Below, in pieces: positions 54,652 to 62,651 of a DNA stretch of 64,000 nucleotides (the stretch's first letter is position 1; each line of letters opens with the position of its first letter). The stretch comes from Dyadobacter bucti. GTDB lineage: Bacteria > Bacteroidota > Bacteroidia > Cytophagales > Spirosomataceae. The notes under the pieces are model-generated. The model did not search any database. It was not told the DNA's origin and saw only the letters and a list, made by a program, of their open reading frames with translations. The stretch covers positions 310,001-374,000 of the forward strand of contig NZ_SWFP01000008.1 of NCBI RefSeq assembly GCF_005869225.1, given 5' to 3'. The position numbers and the translations under genes were made by a program.

Positions 54652-55198
54652 GATTTTTACCTTCTTTTTTCTCCCGTACCCGCTTCACCACTCGCACCGC
54701 AGTCATAATCACAATTGCAAATACGACCAGTCCCAGAACACCCCAGAGCCAATCGACGGTATTTTTCAATACGACCAGAAATACGATTGAAAACAAGAAA
54801 ATGGTTGCTACCTCATTAAAAAGTCTGAGCTGAAACGAGGCGAACCTGAATTTCCCCTGGCGGAGCTCCAACAATATTTTACGGGTGAAAGAATGGTATC
54901 CTAGCAGCCCTAGTACAAAAAGCAACTTCAGTTTCATCCAGTCCTGTTCGAGCCAGGCCGGGTTTATGTAGAGCATGATCGAGCCAAATATCAGCGCCGC
55001 CCAGCATGCAGGTGTCATGATCGCGTTCCAGAGCAGCTTTTCCATCTTTGTAAACTGTGCGATTAGTATACCACGCTCAGGCTCCGGCTTATCTTTCGCC
55101 TCGGTATGATACACAAATAAACGGGGCATATAAAAAAGCCCGGCGAACCAGCTGACAACAAAAATGATATGAAGGGCTTTGAAGTGGAGATAGGTCAT
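54641..55198 (-). CDS. hemJ: CopD/HemJ-family membrane protein (protoporphyrinogen oxidase HemJ)
   Basis: A 185-residue membrane protein from the Met at 55198 (MTYLHFKALHII); the frame is open upstream, but that stretch does not fit the family. The N-terminal helix with HIIFVVSWFAGLFYMPRLFVYH (about 9-30) contains the conserved His and Arg of HemJ, which oxidises protoporphyrinogen IX in heme synthesis. About four to five membrane helices and a basic C-terminus (RVVKRVREKKEGK) follow. The cytochrome-rich genome content fits. Its 3' end overlaps the kinase-like gene. Confidence 0.88.
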   Translation of the reverse strand: MTYLHFKALHIIFVVSWFAGLFYMPRLFVYHTEAKDKPEPERGILIAQFTKMEKLLWNAIMTPACWAALIFGSIMLYINPAWLEQDWMKLKLLFVLGLLGYHSFTRKILLELRQGKFRFASFQLRLFNEVATIFLFSIVFLVVLKNTVDWLWGVLGLVVFAIVIMTAVRVVKRVREKKEGKNPTG

Positions 55199-55306
55199 GA
55201 TAGCATCTTTTTCGTCCCAAATTTCGTAAATATCCAATGAATACCGGCATAAACTTTCTTTGTCGGTTAATCGTTTAGTACGCAAGAAGTAATCTCCATT
55301 CATATC

Positions 55307-55993
55307 ATGAGAACCACCATTCCGTTTTTTACATTTATATTTTTGTGCTGCATGGTCATTGTGTCGTGCGCACAGCCGGAAAAAAAACAAAAGAAAAACA
55401 TGAACAAGGAAACAGGTGCGACCGCACTTGATGAAACCAACGTTGATACCTCGAATACTGAAATTGCAACTTTTGGAACCGGATGTTTCTGGTGTACAGA
55501 AGCAGTAATGGAATCCCTCGACGGTGTAAAAAAAGTTGTGTCGGGTTATTCAGGCGGGCATGACCCGAAACCCACGTATAAAGAAGTGTGTACCGGAAAT
55601 ACCGGCCATGCCGAATGCGTAGAAGTCACTTTCGACCCCAAAGTGGTCAGTTATGCTGATCTTCTTGAGGCGTTTTTCCGTAGCCACGACCCTACATCGC
55701 TGAACAAACAGGGCAATGATATTGGAACACAGTATCGTTCTGTTATTTTTTATCACAATGATGAACAAAAGCAGCTTGCGGTGCAGGCGAAAACAGAACT
55801 GGACAAGTCCGGAGCATATGGAAAACCGATTGTGACCGAGATTACCAAAGCCGTAACGTTTTATCAGGCAGAAGATTACCACCAAAATTATTTTGCGAAC
55901 AATCCGGACCAGGGATATTGCGCATTTGTGATCGCGCCCAAACTGGATAAATTCAAGAAGGTTTTCAAGGATAAGTTGCGAAAGAATATCTGA
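55307..55993 (+). CDS. msrA: Peptide-methionine (S)-S-oxide reductase, lipoprotein form
   Basis: A 228-residue enzyme that repairs oxidised methionine in proteins. The N-terminus is a lipoprotein signal (IFLCCMVIVSC, lipid Cys 21), so it should work in the envelope. The active site GCFWCTEA has the catalytic Cys 60. The later segments GTGNTGHAECVEV-like TGNTGHAECVEV and QYRSVIFYHN are typical. It diverges from hemJ. Confidence 0.95.
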   Translation: MRTTIPFFTFIFLCCMVIVSCAQPEKKQKKNMNKETGATALDETNVDTSNTEIATFGTGCFWCTEAVMESLDGVKKVVSGYSGGHDPKPTYKEVCTGNTGHAECVEVTFDPKVVSYADLLEAFFRSHDPTSLNKQGNDIGTQYRSVIFYHNDEQKQLAVQAKTELDKSGAYGKPIVTEITKAVTFYQAEDYHQNYFANNPDQGYCAFVIAPKLDKFKKVFKDKLRKNI

Positions 55994-56059
55994 CATAAAT
56001 GCCTTTGAAATAGGCTAAGGATCCTTTCACCATATTTATTTCTCCGTATAATAACTAAG

Positions 56060-56109
56060 AATGGCACAAGTTTTGAAGCATTGAAATAAAGGCTTTAATT
56101 TGTGCCATT
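56060..56109. promoter_or_regulatory. Inverted repeat upstream of the beta-barrel gene
   Basis: AATGGCACAA at 56060-56069 faces TTGTGCCATT at 56100-56109, 10 bp perfect with a 30-bp spacer, 31 bp before the start codon of the next gene. It may be an operator, a leader stem or a msrA terminator without T run. Confidence 0.45.
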
Positions 56110-56140
56110 ATTACTTTAACAATAACTAATTCTATTTGCG

Positions 56141-56674
56141 ATGAAAAAGACTTTATTAATGATTGTAGTTGTTGCAGCTCTCATGAGCGTAGCGTCCGGC
56201 AAAGCTTTTGCCCAATATGAAAAAGGCGACAAACTTCTGAATGTTGGAATTGGACTAGGCTCTTATTACGGAGGTGGTGTTGCTGTCGGCGCGGCGTTCG
56301 AATACGGTGTTACGGATTTTATTAGTGTAGGTGCTCAAGCGGACTTCTATACATGGGGCTATAACTGGGGAAGCGGATACAAATATCGTTATACTTTTCT
56401 TCCGATAGCTGCAAGAGGTTCTTACCACTTCGGTAAACATTTTTTACAAGTAGAAAAACTTGACCTTTACGCAGGAGCCTCGCTTGGTTACTACATTTCA
56501 AGCTATAAAGCCGACACCCCTTTCGGAGGATCTTATAGCGACTCGTATGGCAGCAAAGTTCTATTTGGTGTTTTTGGTGGCGGAAGGTATTATTTCAAAC
56601 CAAATATGGCCGCATTTGCAGAAGTTGGATATAACGTAACTCCGTTGAAGGTCGGTATCACTTTCAAATTCTAA
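56141..56674 (+). CDS. Small outer membrane beta-barrel protein
   Basis: A 177-residue protein with a signal peptide (MKKTLLMIVVVAALMSVASGKAFAQ) and alternating hydrophobic strands rich in Tyr, Gly and Phe, ending in F (VGITFKF), the usual end of an outer membrane barrel. Eight strands seem likely. The family is not named with certainty; it resembles OmpX/OmpA-barrel-like Bacteroidota proteins. Confidence 0.8.
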   Translation: MKKTLLMIVVVAALMSVASGKAFAQYEKGDKLLNVGIGLGSYYGGGVAVGAAFEYGVTDFISVGAQADFYTWGYNWGSGYKYRYTFLPIAARGSYHFGKHFLQVEKLDLYAGASLGYYISSYKADTPFGGSYSDSYGSKVLFGVFGGGRYYFKPNMAAFAEVGYNVTPLKVGITFKF

Positions 56675-56694
56675 GTACACACAAAATCCACAAA

Positions 56695-56729
56695 AAAAGC
56701 GGTGCAAGACTTGATCCTGCACCGCTTTT
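56695..56729. terminator. Bidirectional terminator
   Basis: Perfect 12-bp stem AAAAGCGGTGCA / TGCACCGCTTTT, 11-nt loop, between two convergent genes, with runs of A and T at both ends. Confidence 0.85.
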
Positions 56730-56745
56730 CTCATATTTAGCCCTT

Positions 56746-57525
56746 TCAGAATGTAACTTTTAAAGCGAGGTTGGCTGTACCGGTCATCACATTGAAACCC
56801 GGTGTAAAGTTGATTTGCAGTGGCTCTCTCCTTCTTAACAGCTCCCTTTTCACCCTGCTTGCCTTAGCACCGTTTTTACCCCCTTTTATAAAACCAACTG
56901 TTCCAAATGTCACCGCACTGGCAAATCCTCCAATCATCATCCAGGCACCGGTAACAGCCCTTTGCTGATCCTGATAACTGTTGTAATTTCCATTTGCATC
57001 AGTAGACGACGTGACTATCCCCGTTCCAATGGCGGCTACTAATGTTCCTATTGAGGTTCCGGCAATTCCCATGACCATCCCGGCCTTTGATTTTGATTTG
57101 TAATATTTGTAAATCGTCCTCAACCTGTCCGGTTCCAATGTCTGCAAATTAGCTTCAGATTTATTTCTCGCAACCGGTGCGGGTGCTGCCTGGGACGCAG
57201 GCGTAGTCGGCTGCGAAGGGGAATAGTAACCGGGAACTTCAAGCACAGCTTCAAACGTCTCCACTTCCCCGTTTCCGTATTTTATGGACGCAATTTCTGT
57301 TTTTCGTATCGAAAAAACCGGGCCGTCCGGATCAGTCAGCTTTTTGTATTTTACCACATTCTCATCTACTTCCTGAATAAGTACCTCCAGTTTGGAATTA
57401 TCCCGCATGATAATTACGTCCGGTTTACGCGGAGGTGGCGTTTGTGCATTGGAAAAGCTGATCAGGCCGACCAGCAAAAAAACAGATAACCAAACAGACT
57501 TTAATGGTAATAGTGTTGATTTCAT
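56746..57525 (-). CDS. Hypothetical secreted protein with glycine-rich membrane-like segment
   Basis: A 259-residue protein with a signal peptide (ending SFSNAQ). The region DVIIMRDNSKLEVLIQEVD...IRKTEIASIKYGNGE (about 36-85) is a beta-type motif seen in many Bacteroidota exported proteins. A Pro/Ala-rich linker (about 100-120) is followed by hydrophobic glycine-rich stretches (about 150-215, with GMVMGIAGTSIGTLVAAIGTG). I do not recognise a function. Confidence 0.7.
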   Translation of the reverse strand: MKSTLLPLKSVWLSVFLLVGLISFSNAQTPPPRKPDVIIMRDNSKLEVLIQEVDENVVKYKKLTDPDGPVFSIRKTEIASIKYGNGEVETFEAVLEVPGYYSPSQPTTPASQAAPAPVARNKSEANLQTLEPDRLRTIYKYYKSKSKAGMVMGIAGTSIGTLVAAIGTGIVTSSTDANGNYNSYQDQQRAVTGAWMMIGGFASAVTFGTVGFIKGGKNGAKASRVKRELLRRREPLQINFTPGFNVMTGTANLALKVTF

Positions 57526-57707
57526 AAATGAAGGATTTATTTAACAAATTGATTAAAAGCGATCTCCTGGGTCAAATGCTGACTTCCATGCGGCGCCGGT
57601 TATTATACTCCGGATCCCTCATTTTGGTACTACTTTTTTCAGCCTATGAATTACGAAGTTCCAAATTACAAAAAAGCTACCGGCTCGATCGGTCTTCCCG
57701 CCGAAAA

Positions 57708-58430
57708 TCAAACGCCGAATTTATTCAGCTGCTTCACAAGTACCTCAAAATCTTTTGGATACGGTGCTTCTATGCGAACACGCTCGCCATTCATCAGGGC
57801 AAAAGAAAGAGCATGTGCATGAAGCGCCACCCGCTGAATAAGTGGTTGCTCTTCGGTTTCCTTTTTCAGATTGAACTTGCGTTTAAGCGTCGATAAAAAT
57901 ATAGGCTCGCCACCATATTGCGGGTCACAAACGATGGGCGCTTTCAGACAGGACAGATGTATACGGATCTGGTGCATCCGGCCCGTGATTGGAATACATT
58001 CGATTAAGGTGTAGCCTCGATACACTTTCAATGTATTAAAAACCGTCTCAGCTACTTTTCCCTCTGCCCGGTCGATTTTTACCGCAGTGCCATTTTTCAG
58101 CGCTAGAATAGGCAGAAAAACAGATATGCCTTCCAGATTATGGATTCCGTTGGCAACTGCATGATAGCGTTTCGTCACTTCTCTATGTTCAAACTGCATG
58201 GCGAGATGACGGTATGCTTCCGGATTTTTGGCAAAAGCCAAAACCCCCGATGTTTCTTTATCCAGCCTGTGCGCAGCCTGAAGATTCGGATTATATTCCT
58301 TTGCAAGCCGCAATACACTTCCACCTCGATCAGCAGTTCTTTCGTCCAGCGTAGCCAGGTGCGGCGGTTTATTCACCAGAAGAAAATCGTCGTCCTCAAA
58401 TAATATGATGTCTTTGAAATTAATTTTCAT
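57708..58430 (-). CDS. RluA-family RNA pseudouridine synthase
   Basis: A 240-residue pseudouridine synthase that isomerises uridines in rRNA or tRNA. The catalytic Asp is D57 in AAHRLDKETSGVLAFAK (52-68), with YHAVANG and IHLSCLKAPIVCDPQYGG further on. There is no N-terminal S4 domain, so it is closer to RluA than to RluC/RluD in build; the target site cannot be fixed. Confidence 0.93.
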   Translation of the reverse strand: MKINFKDIILFEDDDFLLVNKPPHLATLDERTADRGGSVLRLAKEYNPNLQAAHRLDKETSGVLAFAKNPEAYRHLAMQFEHREVTKRYHAVANGIHNLEGISVFLPILALKNGTAVKIDRAEGKVAETVFNTLKVYRGYTLIECIPITGRMHQIRIHLSCLKAPIVCDPQYGGEPIFLSTLKRKFNLKKETEEQPLIQRVALHAHALSFALMNGERVRIEAPYPKDFEVLVKQLNKFGV

Positions 58431-58550
58431 GAGTATTTTAATAAAAATAATCCGAATGAATTACCTGATAACAGTAGTTCATTCGGATCAATATTGGTAT
58501 CAAATGTTTTTTATCTCTGGTATTCCGGCTGCAAAGATAAGCTATTTAGT

Positions 58551-59261
58551 TTACACCAACTCGCTCACTTTGGTTGGATTAGGATTGATGGTATCGGATT
58601 CGATCAAACCGTCACGAAGCCGCACGATCCGGTGCGCGTAATGCGCGATATCCTCCTCATGCGTGACCATCACAATCGTATTTCCTTTGCTATATAACTG
58701 ATCAAACAAATCCATGATCTCATAGGATGTTTTGGAATCCAGGTTTCCCGTAGGCTCATCCGCAAGCAGGATACTGGGATCATTAACAAGTGCCCGCGCA
58801 ATAGCTACCCGCTGCCGCTGTCCACCCGAAAGTTCATTGGGCTTATGTCCGGCCCTGTTCTCCAGCCCCACATTTTTCAGCGACAACATGGCTTTCTCTG
58901 TCCTGTCAGATTTACTTAAACCCGCGTAAATCAGCGGCAGAGCCACATTATCCAGGGACGACATTCTGGGAAGCAGGTTAAACGTCTGAAATACAAACCC
59001 TATTTCCTTGTTTCTTATTTCGGCTAGTTCGCTTTCCGTCATGTCGCTTACGTCCTTATTGTTCAAAACATATCTGCCGGTGGTGGGTGTGTCAAGGCAT
59101 CCGATGATATTCATCAAAGTAGATTTTCCTGAACCCGACGGTCCCATAAACGCCACATATTCTCCCCTGTTAACCGAGATCGTCACGGATTTCAGCGCCT
59201 GTATCACTTCGCTACCCATGACGTAGCGCTTCGAAATTTCGTTGGTTTCTATAATTTTCAT
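58551..59261 (-). CDS. ABC transporter ATP-binding protein (MacB/LolD type)
   Basis: A 236-residue ATPase. Walker A GPSGSGKST is at 40-48, the signature LSGGQ at 144-148 and Walker B LLADEP at about 165-170, in the TGNLDSKTSYEIM context typical of MacB/LolD-type exporters of lipoproteins or antimicrobials. No permease gene lies next to it in the window, so the permease must be encoded elsewhere. Confidence 0.95.
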   Translation of the reverse strand: MKIIETNEISKRYVMGSEVIQALKSVTISVNRGEYVAFMGPSGSGKSTLMNIIGCLDTPTTGRYVLNNKDVSDMTESELAEIRNKEIGFVFQTFNLLPRMSSLDNVALPLIYAGLSKSDRTEKAMLSLKNVGLENRAGHKPNELSGGQRQRVAIARALVNDPSILLADEPTGNLDSKTSYEIMDLFDQLYSKGNTIVMVTHEEDIAHYAHRIVRLRDGLIESDTINPNPTKVSELV

Positions 59262-59325
59262 GAAAACCTTATTTTATAAACATGGACAGAATAGATTGTA
59301 ATTGATAAGCGGCTGTTTCTTCTCC

Positions 59326-59778
59326 TCAGGCAGATGCCGATATTCTTTGGAAATATGTATTTACAAACAATCCAATGAGAATTATGGCAGAAGAAATGTA
59401 CTCGTATTCTATTTCTCCTTGATTTTTCCAAAGACTTTTTTTAGTAAAATGAGCGACAGATTCAGAATCGGTTACCGTCCATTTGTTTCTTTTCCAGGAC
59501 CCGAACTTCCATTGATATTCGTTATCCTGATAAACAATGGTGGCATTGCCATTCCACATGTTATACTCGATCCTACCAAGTTCCCGCTCGCCTTCAATGC
59601 TGAGAATTTGAGTATGCCTTTTCCAGAATCCGCGGGTCTTGAAACGAAGCATGTGGCCATCCAGCTCCCCATAAGCATTGTCTTTCCAGTTGCTTACTTT
59701 CAGAAGTCCCGCAAGAACCTTTCCCCTGAAAATACGGGTTTCATTTCCGGTAAAAGTGGATTTCCAAATTAATTGCAT
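59326..59778 (-). CDS. Hypothetical protein with one membrane helix
   Basis: A 150-residue protein. The first 120 residues look like a beta-rich domain with many Trp and aromatic residues (IWKSTFTGNE, EYQWKFGSWKRNKWTVTD); the end has a hydrophobic helix (about 129-146). It may be a scramblase- or LURP-like fold, but this is only a guess. It lies downstream of the large membrane TPR gene on the same strand (43 bp gap). Confidence 0.55.
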   Translation of the reverse strand: MQLIWKSTFTGNETRIFRGKVLAGLLKVSNWKDNAYGELDGHMLRFKTRGFWKRHTQILSIEGERELGRIEYNMWNGNATIVYQDNEYQWKFGSWKRNKWTVTDSESVAHFTKKSLWKNQGEIEYEYISSAIILIGLFVNTYFQRISASA

Positions 59779-59821
59779 TTTGGTAAGGCTGATCCCTTTA
59801 AATGATAGCTAAAATATTAAA

Positions 59822-62482
59822 TCATTGAAATTCTGCCCGTTGTTTTTCGATAAGAGCACGCATCGGCTGATAGCGATTTAGAAATAGCTGATAGTCGGCT
59901 GCGGAGGCCAGTTGCCTGACTTTTTCCACGCCTTCGTCTCCCTGAGACATTAACCCCTGATCCAGGCTAAGATAGGCATATTGTTCCCAGATCTGCGGGG
60001 CATATTCATTGAACCGTAATGCGTTAACAACCAGCCGGTAAGCTTTTGTAGTTTGTTTGGCCTGACGGTAATAGGTCGCCGCCGCGGCTACAACGTGGGA
60101 ATCAAATGGGTTCGAAATCATAGCCCGCTGGAAATTTTTATCCGAAGGTGATTTTCGCGCAACCTGTAGTAAAGAATCTGTTGCTGAAACAGGTTTGACA
60201 CCCGAAAAAAGCGTTTTCTTCAATTGATCGATCGCCGGACTTTTCTCTTTTTCCTGAATTTTGTCCAGCAAAATAACTGCTACTTCTTTTTTGTCAGACA
60301 AAGCATTTGCAACAGCCATGCCCAGTGTACCTTCCGTGCCTTCCACCACAGACAATGATTCTATCGCCTTGTTATATAGCCCAAGCTGCAGTAACCAATG
60401 ACCCAAAACCTTGTGATACAAGTCGCTTTTTTCGTCCTCCTCTCCTGCCCAGGCCGAAAGTGTTTCCAATGCTTTAAGCTTATCCCCGCTGTAAAACTGA
60501 GCGTAAAGTGATGCAAACGACAGGTCGCCGGAAAGGACAGGATTTTTCACCGCCAGCTTCGGCAATAAGGTCGCCGGCATACTGTCCTGCCTGGCCTGAT
60601 TCCTGGTATAATTCAAAAGATAAGCCAAACCAGAGACACTCAGTAACGAGTCCTTCGGTACAGATTCACTCAAAAAAGCCTCTTTTGGAAACTTCTGCCG
60701 GAGATTCTGGACCGCAAGCCAGTTTGCCTGCCAGGAAAGATAGCTATGTTTCTCCATGTTTGCAGCAAGAGAGTCCAGCAAAGCCGGATCAGTACTTTTA
60801 GCCATAATTGCCAGCAAATTTGTGGCAGGAATTTCATTCCGCTTTGTATTTCCCTCAGCTTTTTGCAAATAATAATAAGCAGAATCCGCAACATTGGTAC
60901 GGGAATAAAGCATGCCCAGGTTATTCAGCAATTCCCCGCTTTTGGGAAATTTGCCGATACCTTCCTGCAAACTGTAAACGGCGTCGAAAAAAAGATTTTC
61001 TTGTGTTAATATGCCGCTAAGTCCTGCGTAAGCCTGTGGCGATGGATTTTTGAGCAGTGATTGTCTGAAATAATATGCAGCCGCATTATGGTCTCCCTGC
61101 CGGAGGGCCAGCGAAGCCAGTGCGTAGTTGGATTTATGGTTTTGATATTCCTGCTGCAGCGCCAGTTTATAATATTGCTCGGCCAGCGGAAATTCATCGG
61201 AAGCCGCATGTAAATCGCCCAATCCATTAAAATATCCGGCAATTGCCTGGTTAACAGGAAGTAGTTTTTGAATGGAAAATAAAACGACCACGCCAGCGAA
61301 ACCAAACAAACGGGTTTGCGTGAGCCCGAAACGAAGTGGTTTGTACAGGACTTTATGAACCGCCAGTCCCTGCATGAAAAGCTGGTAAAAATTGACAAGA
61401 ACGTAAAATAAGAAAAGGATGCCCATAGCCAGTTGCCCCTGTACTACTACATCTTCCAGGGATTCCAATACAGGATCATTGGCGGTTCCGGCTGCGTATG
61501 CGGTAAAAGCAGCTGCTATCATGAATAAACCGGCATACAACCAGAAACCCGTACCCCGAAAAGGAATAATTCCAGTGGAATCGGCTCTTTTTCGAAAGCC
61601 CCACAAACCCAGGATTGCCGACGCCAAAGCAAGGAAAACTGGACTGATCAGCGTAATATTCCAGTCAATTCGCATTGTATTTTTTAAATACATCAACAAC
61701 AGCAAAAGCAGGTACAAAACACTGATCAATACAAAACGGGTGAGTCCCGGCTTGCCATTTGTTACGCTACCACTGGAACTGAGCCATACCAGTCCTGCCA
61801 TGATCTCGGTAGAAATCATTAACAAAAATAAAACTGTCAGCAGCATCAGGAACGGGAAAGAATACGCCGCAGCAGTAATGGCCGGGAAAGCCGTTTTCGA
61901 GGAGAAATAAACGATGATTACCAGAAATGCGGAAACGCAGATCAGCCCGAGAATCCGGATCGCAATGCCCAGATCCGGCCGGAAAGCGTGGAAATAGTAG
62001 GTCAGCCCGACATAAAGCACCACAGCAAGCAAAAACAAAGACCTGTTTCCATCACCAAAAACATTTAATGTTTCAAGTCGTGAAAATGACAGCGCAAGGA
62101 TGAATAAAGCCATTCCCGCCAGATACCAGAACCTCGGCATAGTTGACAGCGCAGCCAGAATAATGCAAAGGCCGACCAATATAAAAACCCAGAAAAGCCT
62201 GACGGTCAGAAAATCGGTTTCCATGACGGAGGCGGCGAAACTTTCTGTTACCAGATGTGACGGAACAGAGATTCCGTATTGCCATTGTCCAAGCTGCAAT
62301 ATGTCTGTGACAGTACTTACTTCGGACAATTCACTCAAAACATTCCAGCGGATTACGTTTCCAAGCGGGTCAAGAATCTTTGTGATAAAAAAAACGATTG
62401 CTAAAAATAGAATAGCCAAAGCCCAAACAGCCATTCTGCGTTCGGACGGAGACCATACTTTCCAGAAAAAAAGATCCTTCAT
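59822..62482 (-). CDS. Large polytopic membrane protein with C-terminal TPR domain
   Basis: An 886-residue protein. The N-terminal half (about 15-410) holds roughly ten to twelve hydrophobic helices. The C-terminal half (about 425-880) is made of TPR-like helical repeats (LAEQYYKLALQQEYQ, HNAAAYYFRQSLLKNP, ADSAYYYLQKAEG). It is reminiscent of polymer-export or O-antigen-ligase-like membrane proteins with a repeat domain, but no catalytic motif is seen. Function is not assigned. Confidence 0.75.
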   Translation of the reverse strand: MKDLFFWKVWSPSERRMAVWALAILFLAIVFFITKILDPLGNVIRWNVLSELSEVSTVTDILQLGQWQYGISVPSHLVTESFAASVMETDFLTVRLFWVFILVGLCIILAALSTMPRFWYLAGMALFILALSFSRLETLNVFGDGNRSLFLLAVVLYVGLTYYFHAFRPDLGIAIRILGLICVSAFLVIIVYFSSKTAFPAITAAAYSFPFLMLLTVLFLLMISTEIMAGLVWLSSSGSVTNGKPGLTRFVLISVLYLLLLLLMYLKNTMRIDWNITLISPVFLALASAILGLWGFRKRADSTGIIPFRGTGFWLYAGLFMIAAAFTAYAAGTANDPVLESLEDVVVQGQLAMGILFLFYVLVNFYQLFMQGLAVHKVLYKPLRFGLTQTRLFGFAGVVVLFSIQKLLPVNQAIAGYFNGLGDLHAASDEFPLAEQYYKLALQQEYQNHKSNYALASLALRQGDHNAAAYYFRQSLLKNPSPQAYAGLSGILTQENLFFDAVYSLQEGIGKFPKSGELLNNLGMLYSRTNVADSAYYYLQKAEGNTKRNEIPATNLLAIMAKSTDPALLDSLAANMEKHSYLSWQANWLAVQNLRQKFPKEAFLSESVPKDSLLSVSGLAYLLNYTRNQARQDSMPATLLPKLAVKNPVLSGDLSFASLYAQFYSGDKLKALETLSAWAGEEDEKSDLYHKVLGHWLLQLGLYNKAIESLSVVEGTEGTLGMAVANALSDKKEVAVILLDKIQEKEKSPAIDQLKKTLFSGVKPVSATDSLLQVARKSPSDKNFQRAMISNPFDSHVVAAAATYYRQAKQTTKAYRLVVNALRFNEYAPQIWEQYAYLSLDQGLMSQGDEGVEKVRQLASAADYQLFLNRYQPMRALIEKQRAEFQ

Positions 62483-62578
62483 AAATTTTTTTTAAACCCC
62501 ATTCCGGAAAAATCAATATATTAATTTGAAAAAAGGGCCAGTTTCTAAAAAATATCCTATAAATGAGCTTGACAGCTA

Positions 62579-62609
62579 TTGGTACTGACCAAATTATCTC
62601 CTACTTTTG
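62579..62609 (+). promoter_or_regulatory. Promoter-like TTG-N20-TACTTTTG before atpD
   Basis: TTG at 62579-62581, a 20-bp spacer and TACTTTTG at 62602-62609, a match to the -7 element with an acceptable -33. It lies 43 bp before the atpD start codon in a gap of 169 bp to the divergent gene. Confidence 0.55.
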
Positions 62610-62651
62610 CGGTCTGAAAAAAACCTCATTGAAGATAATCAAAATTATATA

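Noticed and set aside
57528..57896. A 122-codon plus-strand frame between the hypothetical secreted gene and the pseudouridine synthase gene
   Set aside because: Two thirds overlap the pseudouridine synthase gene on the other strand and the sequence has no family pattern.
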